Source: Alphaproteobacteria bacterium
GTDB taxonomy: Bacteria; Pseudomonadota; Alphaproteobacteria; Bin95
Assembly: GCA_020638555.1 (NCBI GenBank)
Contig: JACKII010000001.1
Location: forward strand, 372,001-436,000
Direction of reading: 5' to 3'
Length of the DNA stretch: 64,000 nucleotides
This document shows positions 1-8,943 of this stretch, piece after piece. The position numbers were made by a program, and so were the translations under genes. Numbering within the stretch: position 1 is the stretch's first letter; every line of letters begins with the position of its first letter. The notes beneath the pieces were generated by a model that was not told the DNA's origin, ran no database searches, and saw only the letters and a program-made list of their open reading frames with translations.

Positions 1-824
1 AGGCCGACGCCCGGATACTGGAACACCGTCTCGGTGATGATCGAGAAGGCGACCAGCAGGCCGATATTCAGGCCGGCAATGGTGATCACCGGCACCAGCG
101 TGTTGCGCAGTGCATGCCGGTAATAGACCGTCCGGCGGCCGAGGCCGCGGGCGCGGGCGAACTTGATGAAGTCGGTCTGCAACGTCTCCAGCATCTCGGT
201 CCGGACCAGGCGCAGCACCAGGGTCATCTGAAACAGCGACAGCGTGATGGCGGGCATGACGATGTGCGCCCAGCCGTCGAGCGTCAGCAGGCTGGTCTGC
301 CACAGGCCGAGATCGACGGTTTCGCCCCGTCCGAACGACGGCAGCCAGCCGAGGATCACCGAGAACAGATAGATCAGCCCGATGCCGATCAGGAAGGTCG
401 GCAGCGACACGCCCACCAGGGAAACGGTCATCAGCAGCCGCGCGCTCCAGTGATAGCGGTGGATCGCGGTCACCACCCCCAGCAGCATGCCGAGGCCCAT
501 GGCCAGAACCGCGGAGACGAACACCAGTTCCAGCGTGACCGGCAGGCGGCTCGCGATCAGTTCGTGCACGGGCTTCTTCCAGAACCAGCTCTGGCCGAAA
601 TCCCCCTGCACGGCATTGCCGACGAAGTGCAGGAACTGGATGTAGAACGGGTCGTTCAGCCCCAGGGAGTCACGAATGGCCGCGCGCTGTTCGAGCGAGG
701 TGTCCTGGCCGACCAGGTTGGCGACGGGGTCGCCGACGAACGTGAACAGCAGGAACGACAGCAAGGCCACCGCCAGCATGACGATGATCGACTGAAAGAT
801 TCGTTTAACCAGGTAGGCGAACAC
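1..824 (-). CDS. Peptide/nickel-type ABC transporter permease (DppB/OppB family), 3' end outside window
   Basis: Inner-membrane permease of a dipeptide/oligopeptide-type ABC importer. About 274 codons are visible and the frame is still open at the window edge. It begins with a GTG at 824 (VFAYLVKRIFQ), then a first membrane helix, then the FVGDP stretch usual after helix 1 in DppB proteins. Further on comes the cytoplasmic loop that contacts the ATPase (FARARGLG, then a YYRHALRN-like segment), and the visible end is TVFQYPGVG, a typical DppB C-terminal motif. The missing part is probably only about 40-60 residues. A GGA lies 8 bases before the GTG. It is divergent from the acyl-CoA ligase gene; its partners must lie to the left of the window. 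Substrate cannot be read from a permease. Confidence 0.88.
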   Translation of the reverse strand, partial: MFAYLVKRIFQSIIVMLAVALLSFLLFTFVGDPVANLVGQDTSLEQRAAIRDSLGLNDPFYIQFLHFVGNAVQGDFGQSWFWKKPVHELIASRLPVTLELVFVSAVLAMGLGMLLGVVTAIHRYHWSARLLMTVSLVGVSLPTFLIGIGLIYLFSVILGWLPSFGRGETVDLGLWQTSLLTLDGWAHIVMPAITLSLFQMTLVLRLVRTEMLETLQTDFIKFARARGLGRRTVYYRHALRNTLVPVITIAGLNIGLLVAFSIITETVFQYPGVG

Positions 825-976
825 GACTTGCGTCCGATCAACTGTTTCGATGCAAAAGGCAATCCTTCCCCGAATAGCGATCCGCGACGCCTGAGGCAAG
901 GCCGGCCCTTGCAGGATGGCGCCAAGCGGGGCATTGATCGGGGAGTGCAAGCATAATCGATCAAGGACCCTCGCCC

Positions 977-2608
977 ATGTTCGCCAATATGATGGACAAG
1001 CCGCTGCTGATTTCCAGCCTGATTGCGCACGCCGCCCGGTATCATGGCGAGACCGAGATCGTCACGCGCACGCTGGACGAAGGCATTCACCGCTACACCT
1101 GGGCGGATGCCGAACGGCGGTCGAAACAACTGGCCAAGGCGCTGACCGCGCTGGGCGTGCAGCCGGGGCAGCGCGTCGGCACCATGGCCTGGAACACCTA
1201 CCGCCATCTGGAGGCGTATTACGCCATTGCCGGCCTGGGCGCGGTCACCCATACCATCAACCCGCGCCTGTTTCCGGAGCAGATCGACTACATCATCAAC
1301 CATGCCGAAGACCAGTATGTGTTCGTCGACACCTCCTTTGCCGAGCTGATCGCCGAGCAGGCGCCGAAGCTCAAAACGGTGAAGGGGGTGATCTTCATGT
1401 GTCCGCGCGAGCACATGCCGGCCGTGACCCTGCCGAATGCGCTCTGCTATGAGGAGCTGATCGCGGGCCAGGACGCGGATTACGAGTGGCCGCAGTTCGA
1501 CGAGCGCAATGCTGCGGCACTGTGTTACACCAGCGGTACGACGGGCAATCCGAAGGGCGCGCTGTACGGCCACCGCTCGACGCTGTTGCACACCTTCGCC
1601 GCGGTCTCGCCGGACGGGCTCGGCATCGGCTCGCGCGAGACGGTGATGCCGGTGGTGCCGATGTTCCATGTCAACGCCTGGGGCATTCCCTATGCCTGTG
1701 CCATGGCCGGCGCCAAGATCGTCATGCCGGGCCGCGACATGGACGGCAAGAGCATCTGGGAATTGCTGGACAGTGAGAAGGTCTCGCTGACGGCGGCGGT
1801 GCCGGCGGTCTGGCTCGGCCTGCTGAACCATCTGCGCGCGACCGGCAGTACGCTGGAGCATCTGGACCGGGTGGTGATCGGCGGCAGCGCCTGCCCGCGG
1901 GCGATGATGGAGGCGTTCCAGGACGATTACGGCGTCGAGGTGCTGCACGCCTGGGGCATGACCGAGATGTCGCCGCTCGGCACCGTCAACACGCCGAAGC
2001 ACAAATACCGGGACCTGACCGGCACGCCCAAGGTGGACCTGCAGCAATCCGCCGGCCGGCCGCTGTTCGGCGTCGATATGATGATCGTCGACGAGAACGA
2101 CCAAGAACTGCCCTGGGACGGCGAGAGCGTCGGCGAACTGATGGTGCGTGGCCCCTGGATCATCGAGAAGTATTTCAACACCGACCCGCAGCCGGCGCAC
2201 CGCATTCCCGGCTGGTTCGGCACCGGCGATGTCTGCGCCATCGACCATGACGGCTATATCTGGATCACCGACCGGATCAAGGACGTGATCAAGTCGGGCG
2301 GCGAATGGATTTCCTCCATCGACCTGGAGAATATCGCCGTCGGTCATCCGAAAGTGGCCGAGGCCGCCGTCATCGGCATCTTCCACCCGCGCTGGGACGA
2401 GCGGCCGCTGCTCTGCGTCGTGCTGCAACCGGGCGAGACGATGACCAAGGACGAAATGCTGGCCTGGTTCGACGGCAAGATCGCCAAATGGTGGACGCCG
2501 GACGACGTCGCCTTCGTCGACGATCTGCCGCACACGGCGACGGGCAAGCTCTCCAAGCTGCAACTGCGCGACCGGTTCAAGGACTACACCCTGCCGACGG
2601 CGGGGTGA
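977..2608 (+). CDS. Acyl-CoA synthetase (AMP-forming, medium/long-chain fatty acid-CoA ligase type)
   Basis: A 543-residue ANL-superfamily enzyme that adenylates a carboxylic acid with ATP and transfers it to CoA. Seen: the P-loop-like motif YTSGTTGNPKGA near residue 184, GMTEMSPLGT near 330, the hinge region GWFGTGDVCAIDHDG near 412, ITDRIKDVIKSGGEW just after, and the C-terminal catalytic lysine context TATGKLSK near 520. The N-terminal PLLISSLIAHAARYHG matches the AlkK-like medium-chain branch. The start at 977 has AGGA about 10 bases upstream; a second Met lies four residues in. It stands alone, divergent from a peptide permease and convergent with the phosphoesterase gene 22 bases away. 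Chain-length specificity is not visible. Confidence 0.93.
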   Translation: MFANMMDKPLLISSLIAHAARYHGETEIVTRTLDEGIHRYTWADAERRSKQLAKALTALGVQPGQRVGTMAWNTYRHLEAYYAIAGLGAVTHTINPRLFPEQIDYIINHAEDQYVFVDTSFAELIAEQAPKLKTVKGVIFMCPREHMPAVTLPNALCYEELIAGQDADYEWPQFDERNAAALCYTSGTTGNPKGALYGHRSTLLHTFAAVSPDGLGIGSRETVMPVVPMFHVNAWGIPYACAMAGAKIVMPGRDMDGKSIWELLDSEKVSLTAAVPAVWLGLLNHLRATGSTLEHLDRVVIGGSACPRAMMEAFQDDYGVEVLHAWGMTEMSPLGTVNTPKHKYRDLTGTPKVDLQQSAGRPLFGVDMMIVDENDQELPWDGESVGELMVRGPWIIEKYFNTDPQPAHRIPGWFGTGDVCAIDHDGYIWITDRIKDVIKSGGEWISSIDLENIAVGHPKVAEAAVIGIFHPRWDERPLLCVVLQPGETMTKDEMLAWFDGKIAKWWTPDDVAFVDDLPHTATGKLSKLQLRDRFKDYTLPTAG

Positions 2609-2630
2609 GGGGGCCGCGGGGGCGGGCGGA

Positions 2631-3476
2631 TCAGCCGCCCCGCAAGCCCCGCTCGGGCAGGTGGATGGTGGAGCCGCGGAATTTGTTCCAGTTGCGGACG
2701 TCCAGGTTCAGGAACAGCGGCGGCTCCACGAAGCTTGCGGTGAAGCCGGACCGGGTGAAACGGTAGCGCATATAGCCGAGGCGGGCGGCCCCCGGCAGCT
2801 TGCGACCGCCCATCAGAAAGGCGGTGGCCGGCGCCCAGATCAGGCGGGTCGGGCCGACGCGCAGGCGGCGGTAGCGGTGCAGGTGGCCGCTGCCGACCAG
2901 GGCCACGCCATGGCGTTCGCAGAGCGACAGCAGGCGGGTACGGCCCTCCGGGAACAGGGCGGTGAGATGGCGGCCCCGGTCGGTCGGCTCGCGCACGAAC
3001 AGGGGCTTGTGCACCCAGAGCGCCAGGCGGCGGTCGCCCGCATCCGCCAGCGTCTGTTCCAGGAACGCCCATTGCGCGGGCTCGCTCGGCAGGCCGCTGT
3101 CGATGAGCTGGGCGTTCAGGCCGACGAAGCGCCAGCCCGCCAGATCCTCCGCCCACCAGTCGGCGTCGATATGGCGGTGGAAGGTGGCGCGTAGCGGCTC
3201 GGTCAGCGGGTGGTTGTTGCGTTCGTCCGGTGGGGTGTCGCCGGCGTCGTGGTTGCCGGGGATGGCGCGCCATCGCACCGGCAGCCGGTCCAACTGTTCG
3301 CGGGCATAGGCGAACTCCCAGTCCCGGTCCGGCCCGTTGACGCAGACATCGCCGGTGACGAAGACGAAGTCCGGCGGATCGGCCTGCATTTCGTCGACGA
3401 ACACGTCCCAGTTGTCCTGGAACCAGGCATGGGTCGGCGACAGGTGGATGTCAGACACCTGGACGATGTCGAGCAT
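2631..3476 (-). CDS. Calcineurin-like metallophosphoesterase
   Basis: A 281-residue dinuclear-metal phosphoesterase. All core motifs are present: D9-x-H11 (SDIHLSP), GDVCVNG around 42-48, GNHD at 74-77, and GHLH near residue 197. This layout resembles the cyclic-nucleotide phosphodiesterase / Icc-like group, but the substrate cannot be assigned from sequence. No signal peptide is seen, so it is probably cytoplasmic. It lies 30 bases downstream of the mechanosensitive channel gene on the same strand, so it may be the last gene of that operon. Confidence 0.85.
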   Translation of the reverse strand: MLDIVQVSDIHLSPTHAWFQDNWDVFVDEMQADPPDFVFVTGDVCVNGPDRDWEFAYAREQLDRLPVRWRAIPGNHDAGDTPPDERNNHPLTEPLRATFHRHIDADWWAEDLAGWRFVGLNAQLIDSGLPSEPAQWAFLEQTLADAGDRRLALWVHKPLFVREPTDRGRHLTALFPEGRTRLLSLCERHGVALVGSGHLHRYRRLRVGPTRLIWAPATAFLMGGRKLPGAARLGYMRYRFTRSGFTASFVEPPLFLNLDVRNWNKFRGSTIHLPERGLRGG

Positions 3477-3506
3477 GGGGGAGGTGTCTCCGAGACGGGG
3501 GGCGGG

Positions 3507-5729
3507 TCAGGCTTTGGCGGCGGCGTTCTGTTCGGCTTCCAGCACGGCCTGGGCCGCGCTGGCGCCCTCGTCGCTGCCATGCTCGCCCTCCACCTGGATG
3601 CGGCGGCGGGCGAACTGGATGCCGTTTTCCATGAACAGGCGCTGGATGTTGAGATTGGCATAGCGGCGCAACAGGAATTGCTGGCGCGGCTTGCAGGTGA
3701 ACTTGGTCCGCACCACCATGCCCGCCTCTTCGATCCGCGTGACGCCCTGGCATTTCAGCGGGTCGATGAAAAGGTGGCCATAGTCAGGGTGTTCCAGCAT
3801 CTGCTGGCCCAGCTTCTTGATCATCTTGCGCACCTTTTCGATGTCGGTCTCGAACGGCAGCAGGAAGTCCTGTTTGTAGATCACCCAGTCGCGGCTGTAA
3901 TTGGTGATGTGGCGCAATTCGCCGAACGGGATGGTCTGGACCATGCCGCGATGGTGGCGCAGTTGCATGGAGCGGATCGAGATTTTCTCGACCTCGCCGC
4001 GCAGATTGTCGATCTCCACATATTCGCCGACGCGGAAGGCATCGTCGATCAGGAAGAAAATGCCGCTGACCACGTCACGCACCAGCGCCTGCGCGCCGAA
4101 GCCGATGGCGATGCCGACGACACCGGCACCGGCCAGCAGCGGGCCGATATCCACGCCGATATTCGACAGGATCATCAGCGCGGCGATGGCGATGATGACC
4201 ACCAGCATGGTGGCGCGGAACAGGGGCAGCAGGGTTTGCGCCCGGGTGCCGATGACGGCGCTGCCGCCTTCGCCTTCGCCGACGCCGGTCATGTCGGCAT
4301 TGGCGAGCGCGATGGCCTTTTCCCGCTTGATCCAGCGGTCGATCCAATCCCGCAGAATGGCCCAGACCGCGGCGGCGATGACGACGGTGACCGCTACCCG
4401 GACCAGGCTGCGGACGACGAACCGTCCGTCGGGGGTCTGGAGCAGGGCCAGCAGCGGAATACCGGCGCCCTGGGCCAGGAAGGCGAGCGCCAGCGCGAGC
4501 GCCAGGCCCACCAGCGTGCGGCAGGTGATGCGGGCCGTGCCCCGTTGCAGTTCGCTGTCGGGGTCGGTCGGGGCCAGCCAGGCCCGCAAGGTGGCGTCGA
4601 TGGTGGGAATGCTCATGAACAGCACGAGCCCCAGCAGGGTTGCGGTGTTGCCGTGTTCGGCACCGAGTACGGCGTTCAGCACCCAGAGGGCGCCGGCAAT
4701 GGTCAGCACGCCCAGGCCGAGCCAGGGCCAGGCGCGGAGAATGGGCGGCGCCGGCGGCGCGACGCGGGCGGTCAGCAGATAGACCACGCCTAGCACCACG
4801 GCGATGACGGCAACCGCGATGCGCAGGATCGCCACCAGTTCCTCGCCGCCGTTCAGCAGTTCGACCAGGCCGACCGAGGCGTTGGACAGGGCGTAGAGGA
4901 AGGCGATCAACACGGCAAGCCAGGTCGCCCGCTTCGCGGTGCGGTCGTCCATGACGAACAGCCGGTGTTGGGCCATGCGCGGGGCGAGCACGAAGCGGGC
5001 GGTCACCCAGACCAGCAGGGTCACGGCGACGGCGCCCGCGGCCGCCTCGACGAACAGGCGCATCGGGTCGTTGCTGTCGAAGAAAACGAAGGTGATGGCG
5101 ATGCAGACCAGGCCGAACACCAGGATGCTGACCAGCTCCAACGCCAGGCGCGCGGCCAGCAGGCCGAATTTCAGCGGCCAGTTTTCGGTGTCCTGCTCCA
5201 GCCAGCGCCGGCACCGCTGGCGGGTAAACCGCTGGACGCCGAACGCGACAAGGCCGCCGGCGCCGAGGGCGACGGCCAGGGCGAACAGCCCCTCGGGCAT
5301 GGGCGACTGGTTGGTCAGCAGCAAATGCATGAAGGCGAGGCGGTCCGGCAGGGCCCGCCAGAACTCGCGGATGTCGCGGAAATGCTCGCCCAGCATGGCG
5401 GTGGCCATCCGCCGTTGCTGCAACAGCATCGCGAACTGGTTGGGCGATTCGGCGGTTTGCGCCGTGGTCTCGGTCGCGGCCGCCCGGGCGTGCAGTTCCG
5501 AGATCAACACGGCGCGCGCCTCGCGGTCGCTGAGCGGGGCGACATAGGCCTCCACCTGATCCGGCCGCAGGTCGGCCGGCGGCGTCGGTGCAGCGGCGGC
5601 AGCGGGCGCGGGCGCCGTACCGCCCTGGGTCAATGCCAGTGTTGCCGGGTTGGCATGGCCCACATGCGGAACGGCCAGCAGCAGGGCCAGGAGAGCGAGG
5701 GCCAATGACAGGGCGGTGATCGGTTTCAT
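3507..5729 (-). CDS. Mechanosensitive ion channel family protein (MscS type, large)
   Basis: A 740-residue inner-membrane channel of the MscS superfamily. It has an N-terminal signal-like segment (MKPITALSLALALLALLLA, ending near HANPA), a periplasmic Gln/Ala-rich stretch, about ten predicted membrane helices, and a C-terminal MscS core. The pore-lining helix is recognisable in GVVGIAIGFGAQALVRD, followed by the beta domain (GEYVEIDNLRGEVEKI, PFGELRHITNYSRDW). Such large paralogues (YbdG/YnaI/MscK-like) have extra helices compared with MscS. The start at 5729 overlaps the stop of the upstream permease by ATGA, which favours it over an in-frame ATG five codons earlier. Translational coupling to a peptide permease is unusual. 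Confidence 0.9.
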   Translation of the reverse strand: MKPITALSLALALLALLLAVPHVGHANPATLALTQGGTAPAPAAAAAPTPPADLRPDQVEAYVAPLSDREARAVLISELHARAAATETTAQTAESPNQFAMLLQQRRMATAMLGEHFRDIREFWRALPDRLAFMHLLLTNQSPMPEGLFALAVALGAGGLVAFGVQRFTRQRCRRWLEQDTENWPLKFGLLAARLALELVSILVFGLVCIAITFVFFDSNDPMRLFVEAAAGAVAVTLLVWVTARFVLAPRMAQHRLFVMDDRTAKRATWLAVLIAFLYALSNASVGLVELLNGGEELVAILRIAVAVIAVVLGVVYLLTARVAPPAPPILRAWPWLGLGVLTIAGALWVLNAVLGAEHGNTATLLGLVLFMSIPTIDATLRAWLAPTDPDSELQRGTARITCRTLVGLALALALAFLAQGAGIPLLALLQTPDGRFVVRSLVRVAVTVVIAAAVWAILRDWIDRWIKREKAIALANADMTGVGEGEGGSAVIGTRAQTLLPLFRATMLVVIIAIAALMILSNIGVDIGPLLAGAGVVGIAIGFGAQALVRDVVSGIFFLIDDAFRVGEYVEIDNLRGEVEKISIRSMQLRHHRGMVQTIPFGELRHITNYSRDWVIYKQDFLLPFETDIEKVRKMIKKLGQQMLEHPDYGHLFIDPLKCQGVTRIEEAGMVVRTKFTCKPRQQFLLRRYANLNIQRLFMENGIQFARRRIQVEGEHGSDEGASAAQAVLEAEQNAAAKA

Positions 5730-6628
5730 GGTGGATTTTCCCACTCTGTTGCTCGTGGCGCCAGCGCATCTTGTAACGCATCGCCCAGAAAATTCACGCA
5801 GATTACCGTTACGAAGATAGCGATGCCAGGATAGACCGCGAGCATCGGGGCTTGCCAGATCAACTCTTGCGCACCGGTCAGCATATTGCCCCAGCTCGCC
5901 GTGGGCGGCTGGATGCCGAGGCCGAGAAAGCTGAGCGCGCTCTCGAACAGGATCACCTGGCCCATGGCCAGCGTGGTCGCGACGATGAGTGGGCCGGAGA
6001 CGTTCGGCAGGATGTGGCGCAGCGCCACTGCTATGGGCGGCACCCCCAGCGCGCGGGCGGCCCGGACATAGCCCTGGGCCCTTGCGGCCAGTGTCGCGCC
6101 GCGCACCAGCCGGGCCGGGGTCGTCCAGCCGACCAGGGCGACGATGACGACAATGCGGGCGAGGCCGAAGCCCTGGTCGCCCGCCAGGGCGTCCAGGCCC
6201 AGCTTGGCCGGATCGATGGCGGCGAGCACGATCAGCAGCGGCAACAGCGGCAGGGCGATGACGCTGTCCACCAGGCGCATCAACAGCGCGTCGAGCCAGC
6301 CGCCGCTATAGCCGGCGGCCAACCCGATGACGGTGCCGAGTCCGGCGGCGGCGATGGCGGCGGTGACGGCGACGCTCAGCGAGACCTGCCCGCCCTCCAG
6401 CAGGCGCAACAGCACGTCGCGGCCCAGCTCGTCCTGGCCGAGCGGGTGGGCGGCGGACGGCGGGCCGAACTGGCCGAACAGGTCGACGGCACCGGGGTCG
6501 ATGCCGAGCGCCGATGCCAGCCAGCCGGCGCCGAGCGCGGCGACGGCCAGCAGGGCCAGCACCGCCAGCGAGGCGAGGCCGAAGCGGTGGCGGCGAAACC
6601 GGTGCCAGGCGCGGGCGCCGGGGCTCAT
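5726..6628 (-). CDS. Peptide-type ABC transporter permease (DppC/OppC family)
   Basis: A 300-residue inner-membrane permease, the second subunit of a peptide-type importer. It opens with MSPGARAWHRFRRHRFG, the short cytoplasmic N terminus typical of OppC/DppC, followed by one helix and the periplasmic DLFGQFGPPSAAHPLGQDELGRD-like region; HPLGTDxxGRD is diagnostic of this family. The ATPase-contacting loop reads RAARALGVPP, and the C terminus has FLGDALQDALAPR. The start overlaps the OppB stop by ATGA, and its own stop overlaps the MscS gene start in the same way. No binding protein or ATPase gene is adjacent. Confidence 0.9.
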   Translation of the reverse strand: MSPGARAWHRFRRHRFGLASLAVLALLAVAALGAGWLASALGIDPGAVDLFGQFGPPSAAHPLGQDELGRDVLLRLLEGGQVSLSVAVTAAIAAAGLGTVIGLAAGYSGGWLDALLMRLVDSVIALPLLPLLIVLAAIDPAKLGLDALAGDQGFGLARIVVIVALVGWTTPARLVRGATLAARAQGYVRAARALGVPPIAVALRHILPNVSGPLIVATTLAMGQVILFESALSFLGLGIQPPTASWGNMLTGAQELIWQAPMLAVYPGIAIFVTVICVNFLGDALQDALAPRATEWENPP

Positions 6629-7587
6629 GCCTGCTCCAGCCCGCCGAAACTGACGCGGGGATCGATGGCGGCATAGGCGATGTCGGCGGCCAGATTGGCG
6701 GCCAGCGTCACGCCGGTGCCGAACAGGAGCGCAACCAGCGCCAGATTGTAGTCGTTGCCCATGACCGCATCGAACAGCAGCTTGCCCATGCCGGGGTAGC
6801 CGAACATCATCTCGACGATCAGGGCGCCGCTGAACAGGCCGCCCACGTCCAGGGCCAGGATCGAGACCACCGGGATCAGGGCGTTGCGCAGCGCATGACC
6901 CCAGATCACCGCCGCCTCGCTCAGGCCCTTGGCACGGGCGGTGCGGATATGGTCGGCGGCGAGCGCGTCGCGCATGGCCGCGCGCATATAGCGGGCGATG
7001 CCGCCCGCCTGCAGCAGGCCGAGGGTGAGCACCGGCAGCACCAGGTGATAGAGCCGCGGCCCGAGGCCCGGCTCCAGGGCGACGGCGCTGGCGGGGAACC
7101 AGGGCAGCGTCACCGCGAACAGCAGAATCAGCAGCAGCGCCAGCCAGAAGGCCGGCATGGCGACGCCGGCAAAGCAGACCAGATTGACGATATAGTCCAG
7201 GCGGGAATGCGGCCGGGCGCCGGCGGCCATGCCGGCGGGCAGGCCCACCAGCAGCGCCACCAGAAAACTGCCGCCCATCAGCAGCAGGGTCCGGCCCAGG
7301 GGCTCGACCAGGGCGGCGATAACGGGGGCGGCGAACAGGCGGGAATAGCCGAACTCCCCTTGCAGCGCCTGCGCGGCCCAGGCGAGATAGCGTTGCAGCC
7401 AGGGCTCGTCCAGGCCATAGAGGGCGCGCAGGCGGGCCACGTCGTCCGGCGTCAGGCGGGGGTCGGCGGAAAGCGCCAGGTCGATCGGATCGCCGGGCAT
7501 CAGGCCGATCAGGCCGTAGATCGCCAGCGACATCAAGGCCAGCACCACCAGGGATTGGGCCAGCCGCAGGACCAGAAATCGCGCCAC
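6625..7587 (-). CDS. Peptide-type ABC transporter permease (DppB/OppB family)
   Basis: A 320-residue inner-membrane permease that pairs with the overlapping OppC-type gene. It has the classic N-terminal helix followed by LIGLMPGDPIDL, the GEFGYSRLFAAPV segment, the coupling loop (TARAKGLSEAAV) and the C-terminal FGYPGMGKLLFDAV. The GTG start is set by a strong ribosome binding site, AAGGAGGGA, six bases upstream. It is the first gene of a coupled set oppB-oppC-mscS. The 70 bases before it, up to the cupin gene stop, hold nothing else I can identify. Confidence 0.9.
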   Translation of the reverse strand: MARFLVLRLAQSLVVLALMSLAIYGLIGLMPGDPIDLALSADPRLTPDDVARLRALYGLDEPWLQRYLAWAAQALQGEFGYSRLFAAPVIAALVEPLGRTLLLMGGSFLVALLVGLPAGMAAGARPHSRLDYIVNLVCFAGVAMPAFWLALLLILLFAVTLPWFPASAVALEPGLGPRLYHLVLPVLTLGLLQAGGIARYMRAAMRDALAADHIRTARAKGLSEAAVIWGHALRNALIPVVSILALDVGGLFSGALIVEMMFGYPGMGKLLFDAVMGNDYNLALVALLFGTGVTLAANLAADIAYAAIDPRVSFGGLEQA

Positions 7588-7657
7588 GCTCCCTCCTTCG
7601 GACCGTTCGCCCCCGCACTATCGACCCGCACTCATCCGGTTGCCGGAGGCCGGGGCC

Positions 7658-8104
7658 TCAGGGCAGCGGATCGCCCGGTTGCCAGTCGGGCGGGGCCATG
7701 CGGAAGCCTTCGTAGACGAAGCCGGGGGCGCAGGTGCCGCCCACCAGGCTCCAGCCGCCATGGCTCTCCGCCCGCGCCCAGGCGCCTTTCGGCACGATGG
7801 CCTGGGGCCGTTCGCCGGCGGCATAGTCGGTGCCGAGGCGGTGGATTTCCACCGTGCGACCGTCGCGGCTGACCGAGAGGCTGAGCGGCGCGCCGGCGTG
7901 GAAGCTCCAGACCTCGTCCGCGTCGATCATGCGCCAGCGCGAAGGCCGGGCGAGCGGCGGCATATAATAGATCGAGGTCATGGCGCCGCGGCTGCCGCCC
8001 GGCCCGGCGGCGCGGAACACCTCGCGGAAATAGCCGCCTTCGGGATGCGGCTGGAGGCCGAGCGCGCGCACGACCCCCTCCAGGGACGGCATGTCCTGGC
8101 TCAC
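7658..8104 (-). CDS. Cupin domain protein of the DUF985 (Cupin_5) type
   Basis: A small cytoplasmic single-cupin protein, 148 residues from a GTG at 8104 or 144 from the ATG at 8092. It shows PHPEGGYFREVFRA, SIYYMPP, WSFHAGAPL, KGAWARAES and GTCAPGFVYEGFRM, the ordered motifs of the Cupin_5 family. Members are sometimes described as sugar-epimerase-like, but no firm reaction is known. The GTG lies two bases after the glyoxalase II stop, so the two genes are co-transcribed; the tight spacing makes the GTG start slightly more likely. Confidence 0.85.
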   Translation of the reverse strand: MSQDMPSLEGVVRALGLQPHPEGGYFREVFRAAGPGGSRGAMTSIYYMPPLARPSRWRMIDADEVWSFHAGAPLSLSVSRDGRTVEIHRLGTDYAAGERPQAIVPKGAWARAESHGGWSLVGGTCAPGFVYEGFRMAPPDWQPGDPLP

Positions 8105-8106
8105 GC

Positions 8107-8877
8107 CTAGAAATTGTCCTTGCGCTTGCGGATTTCCGCAAACACGTCGGCCGGGTCCGCGCCCGCCATGCCGACGGCGGCCTGCAGGGCCGGGTCGTCG
8201 GCGCGCAGGAACGGGTTGATGGCCTTTTCCTGGCCCAGCAGCGACGGGATCGTGCCCTTGCCCTCGGCCCTGAGCGCGTCGATCTCGGCGGCCCGTGCCT
8301 TCAACGCCGCGTTGTCGGGATCGACGGCGACGGCGAAGCGGGCGTTGGACTGGGTGTATTCGTGGCCGCAATAGACCCGGGTCGAATCCGGCAGCGCCCG
8401 CAATTTCAGCAGCGAGTTCCAGAAGCCCGGCGGGTTGCCCTCGAACATGCGGCCACAGCCGAGCGCAAACAGGGTGTCGCCGCAGAACAGTGCGTCCGAG
8501 TCCTTGAACCAGAAGGCGATGTGGCCGGTGGTGTGGCCCGGCACCTCGAACACTTCCGCGGTCTGGGTGCCGACGGCATAGCGGTCGCCCTCGGAGACCA
8601 GGACGTCCATGCCCGCGATGCGGGCGGCCTCGGCACGGGGGCCGACGATCGGGCAGCCCCATTTGGCCTTCAATTCCTGGTCGCCGCCGATATGGTCCAT
8701 ATGGTGGTGGGTGTTGAGGATGTGCGTCAGCTTCCAGCCGCGCGCGGCCAGGGCGTCCTCGACCGGTGGGGCCTCGGCCGGGTCGACAACCGCGGTGTCG
8801 CCGGTGTCGGCGTCGTGCAGCAGATAGACATAGTTGTCGCTCAGCGCGGGCACCAAAACGATCTCTAGGGCAGCCAT
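8107..8877 (-). CDS. gloB: Hydroxyacylglutathione hydrolase (glyoxalase II)
   Basis: A 256-residue metallo-beta-lactamase-fold enzyme that hydrolyses S-lactoylglutathione to lactate and glutathione, the second step of methylglyoxal detoxification. The metal-binding motif THHHMDH occupies residues 56-62, with the later ligands in PGHTTGH, FCGDTLF and YCGHEYT. The C-terminal glutathione-binding helical part with NPFLRAD is also present. The ATG at 8877 has GGGAGG six bases upstream; the frame is open further upstream but that part looks non-coding. Gene order gloB divergent from a class I methyltransferase is common in Alphaproteobacteria. Confidence 0.95.
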   Translation of the reverse strand: MAALEIVLVPALSDNYVYLLHDADTGDTAVVDPAEAPPVEDALAARGWKLTHILNTHHHMDHIGGDQELKAKWGCPIVGPRAEAARIAGMDVLVSEGDRYAVGTQTAEVFEVPGHTTGHIAFWFKDSDALFCGDTLFALGCGRMFEGNPPGFWNSLLKLRALPDSTRVYCGHEYTQSNARFAVAVDPDNAALKARAAEIDALRAEGKGTIPSLLGQEKAINPFLRADDPALQAAVGMAGADPADVFAEIRKRKDNF

Positions 8878-8943
8878 GACGTGCCTCCCATATGTGGCGT
8901 GGCGGGCAAGGGTCTGGCACGTTCTAGCATTGGTGGAGGTGGA

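Noticed and set aside
656..2563. A 635-codon antisense frame across the acyl-CoA ligase
   Set aside because: Same composition artefact; it ends inside the real permease gene in another frame and has no family features.
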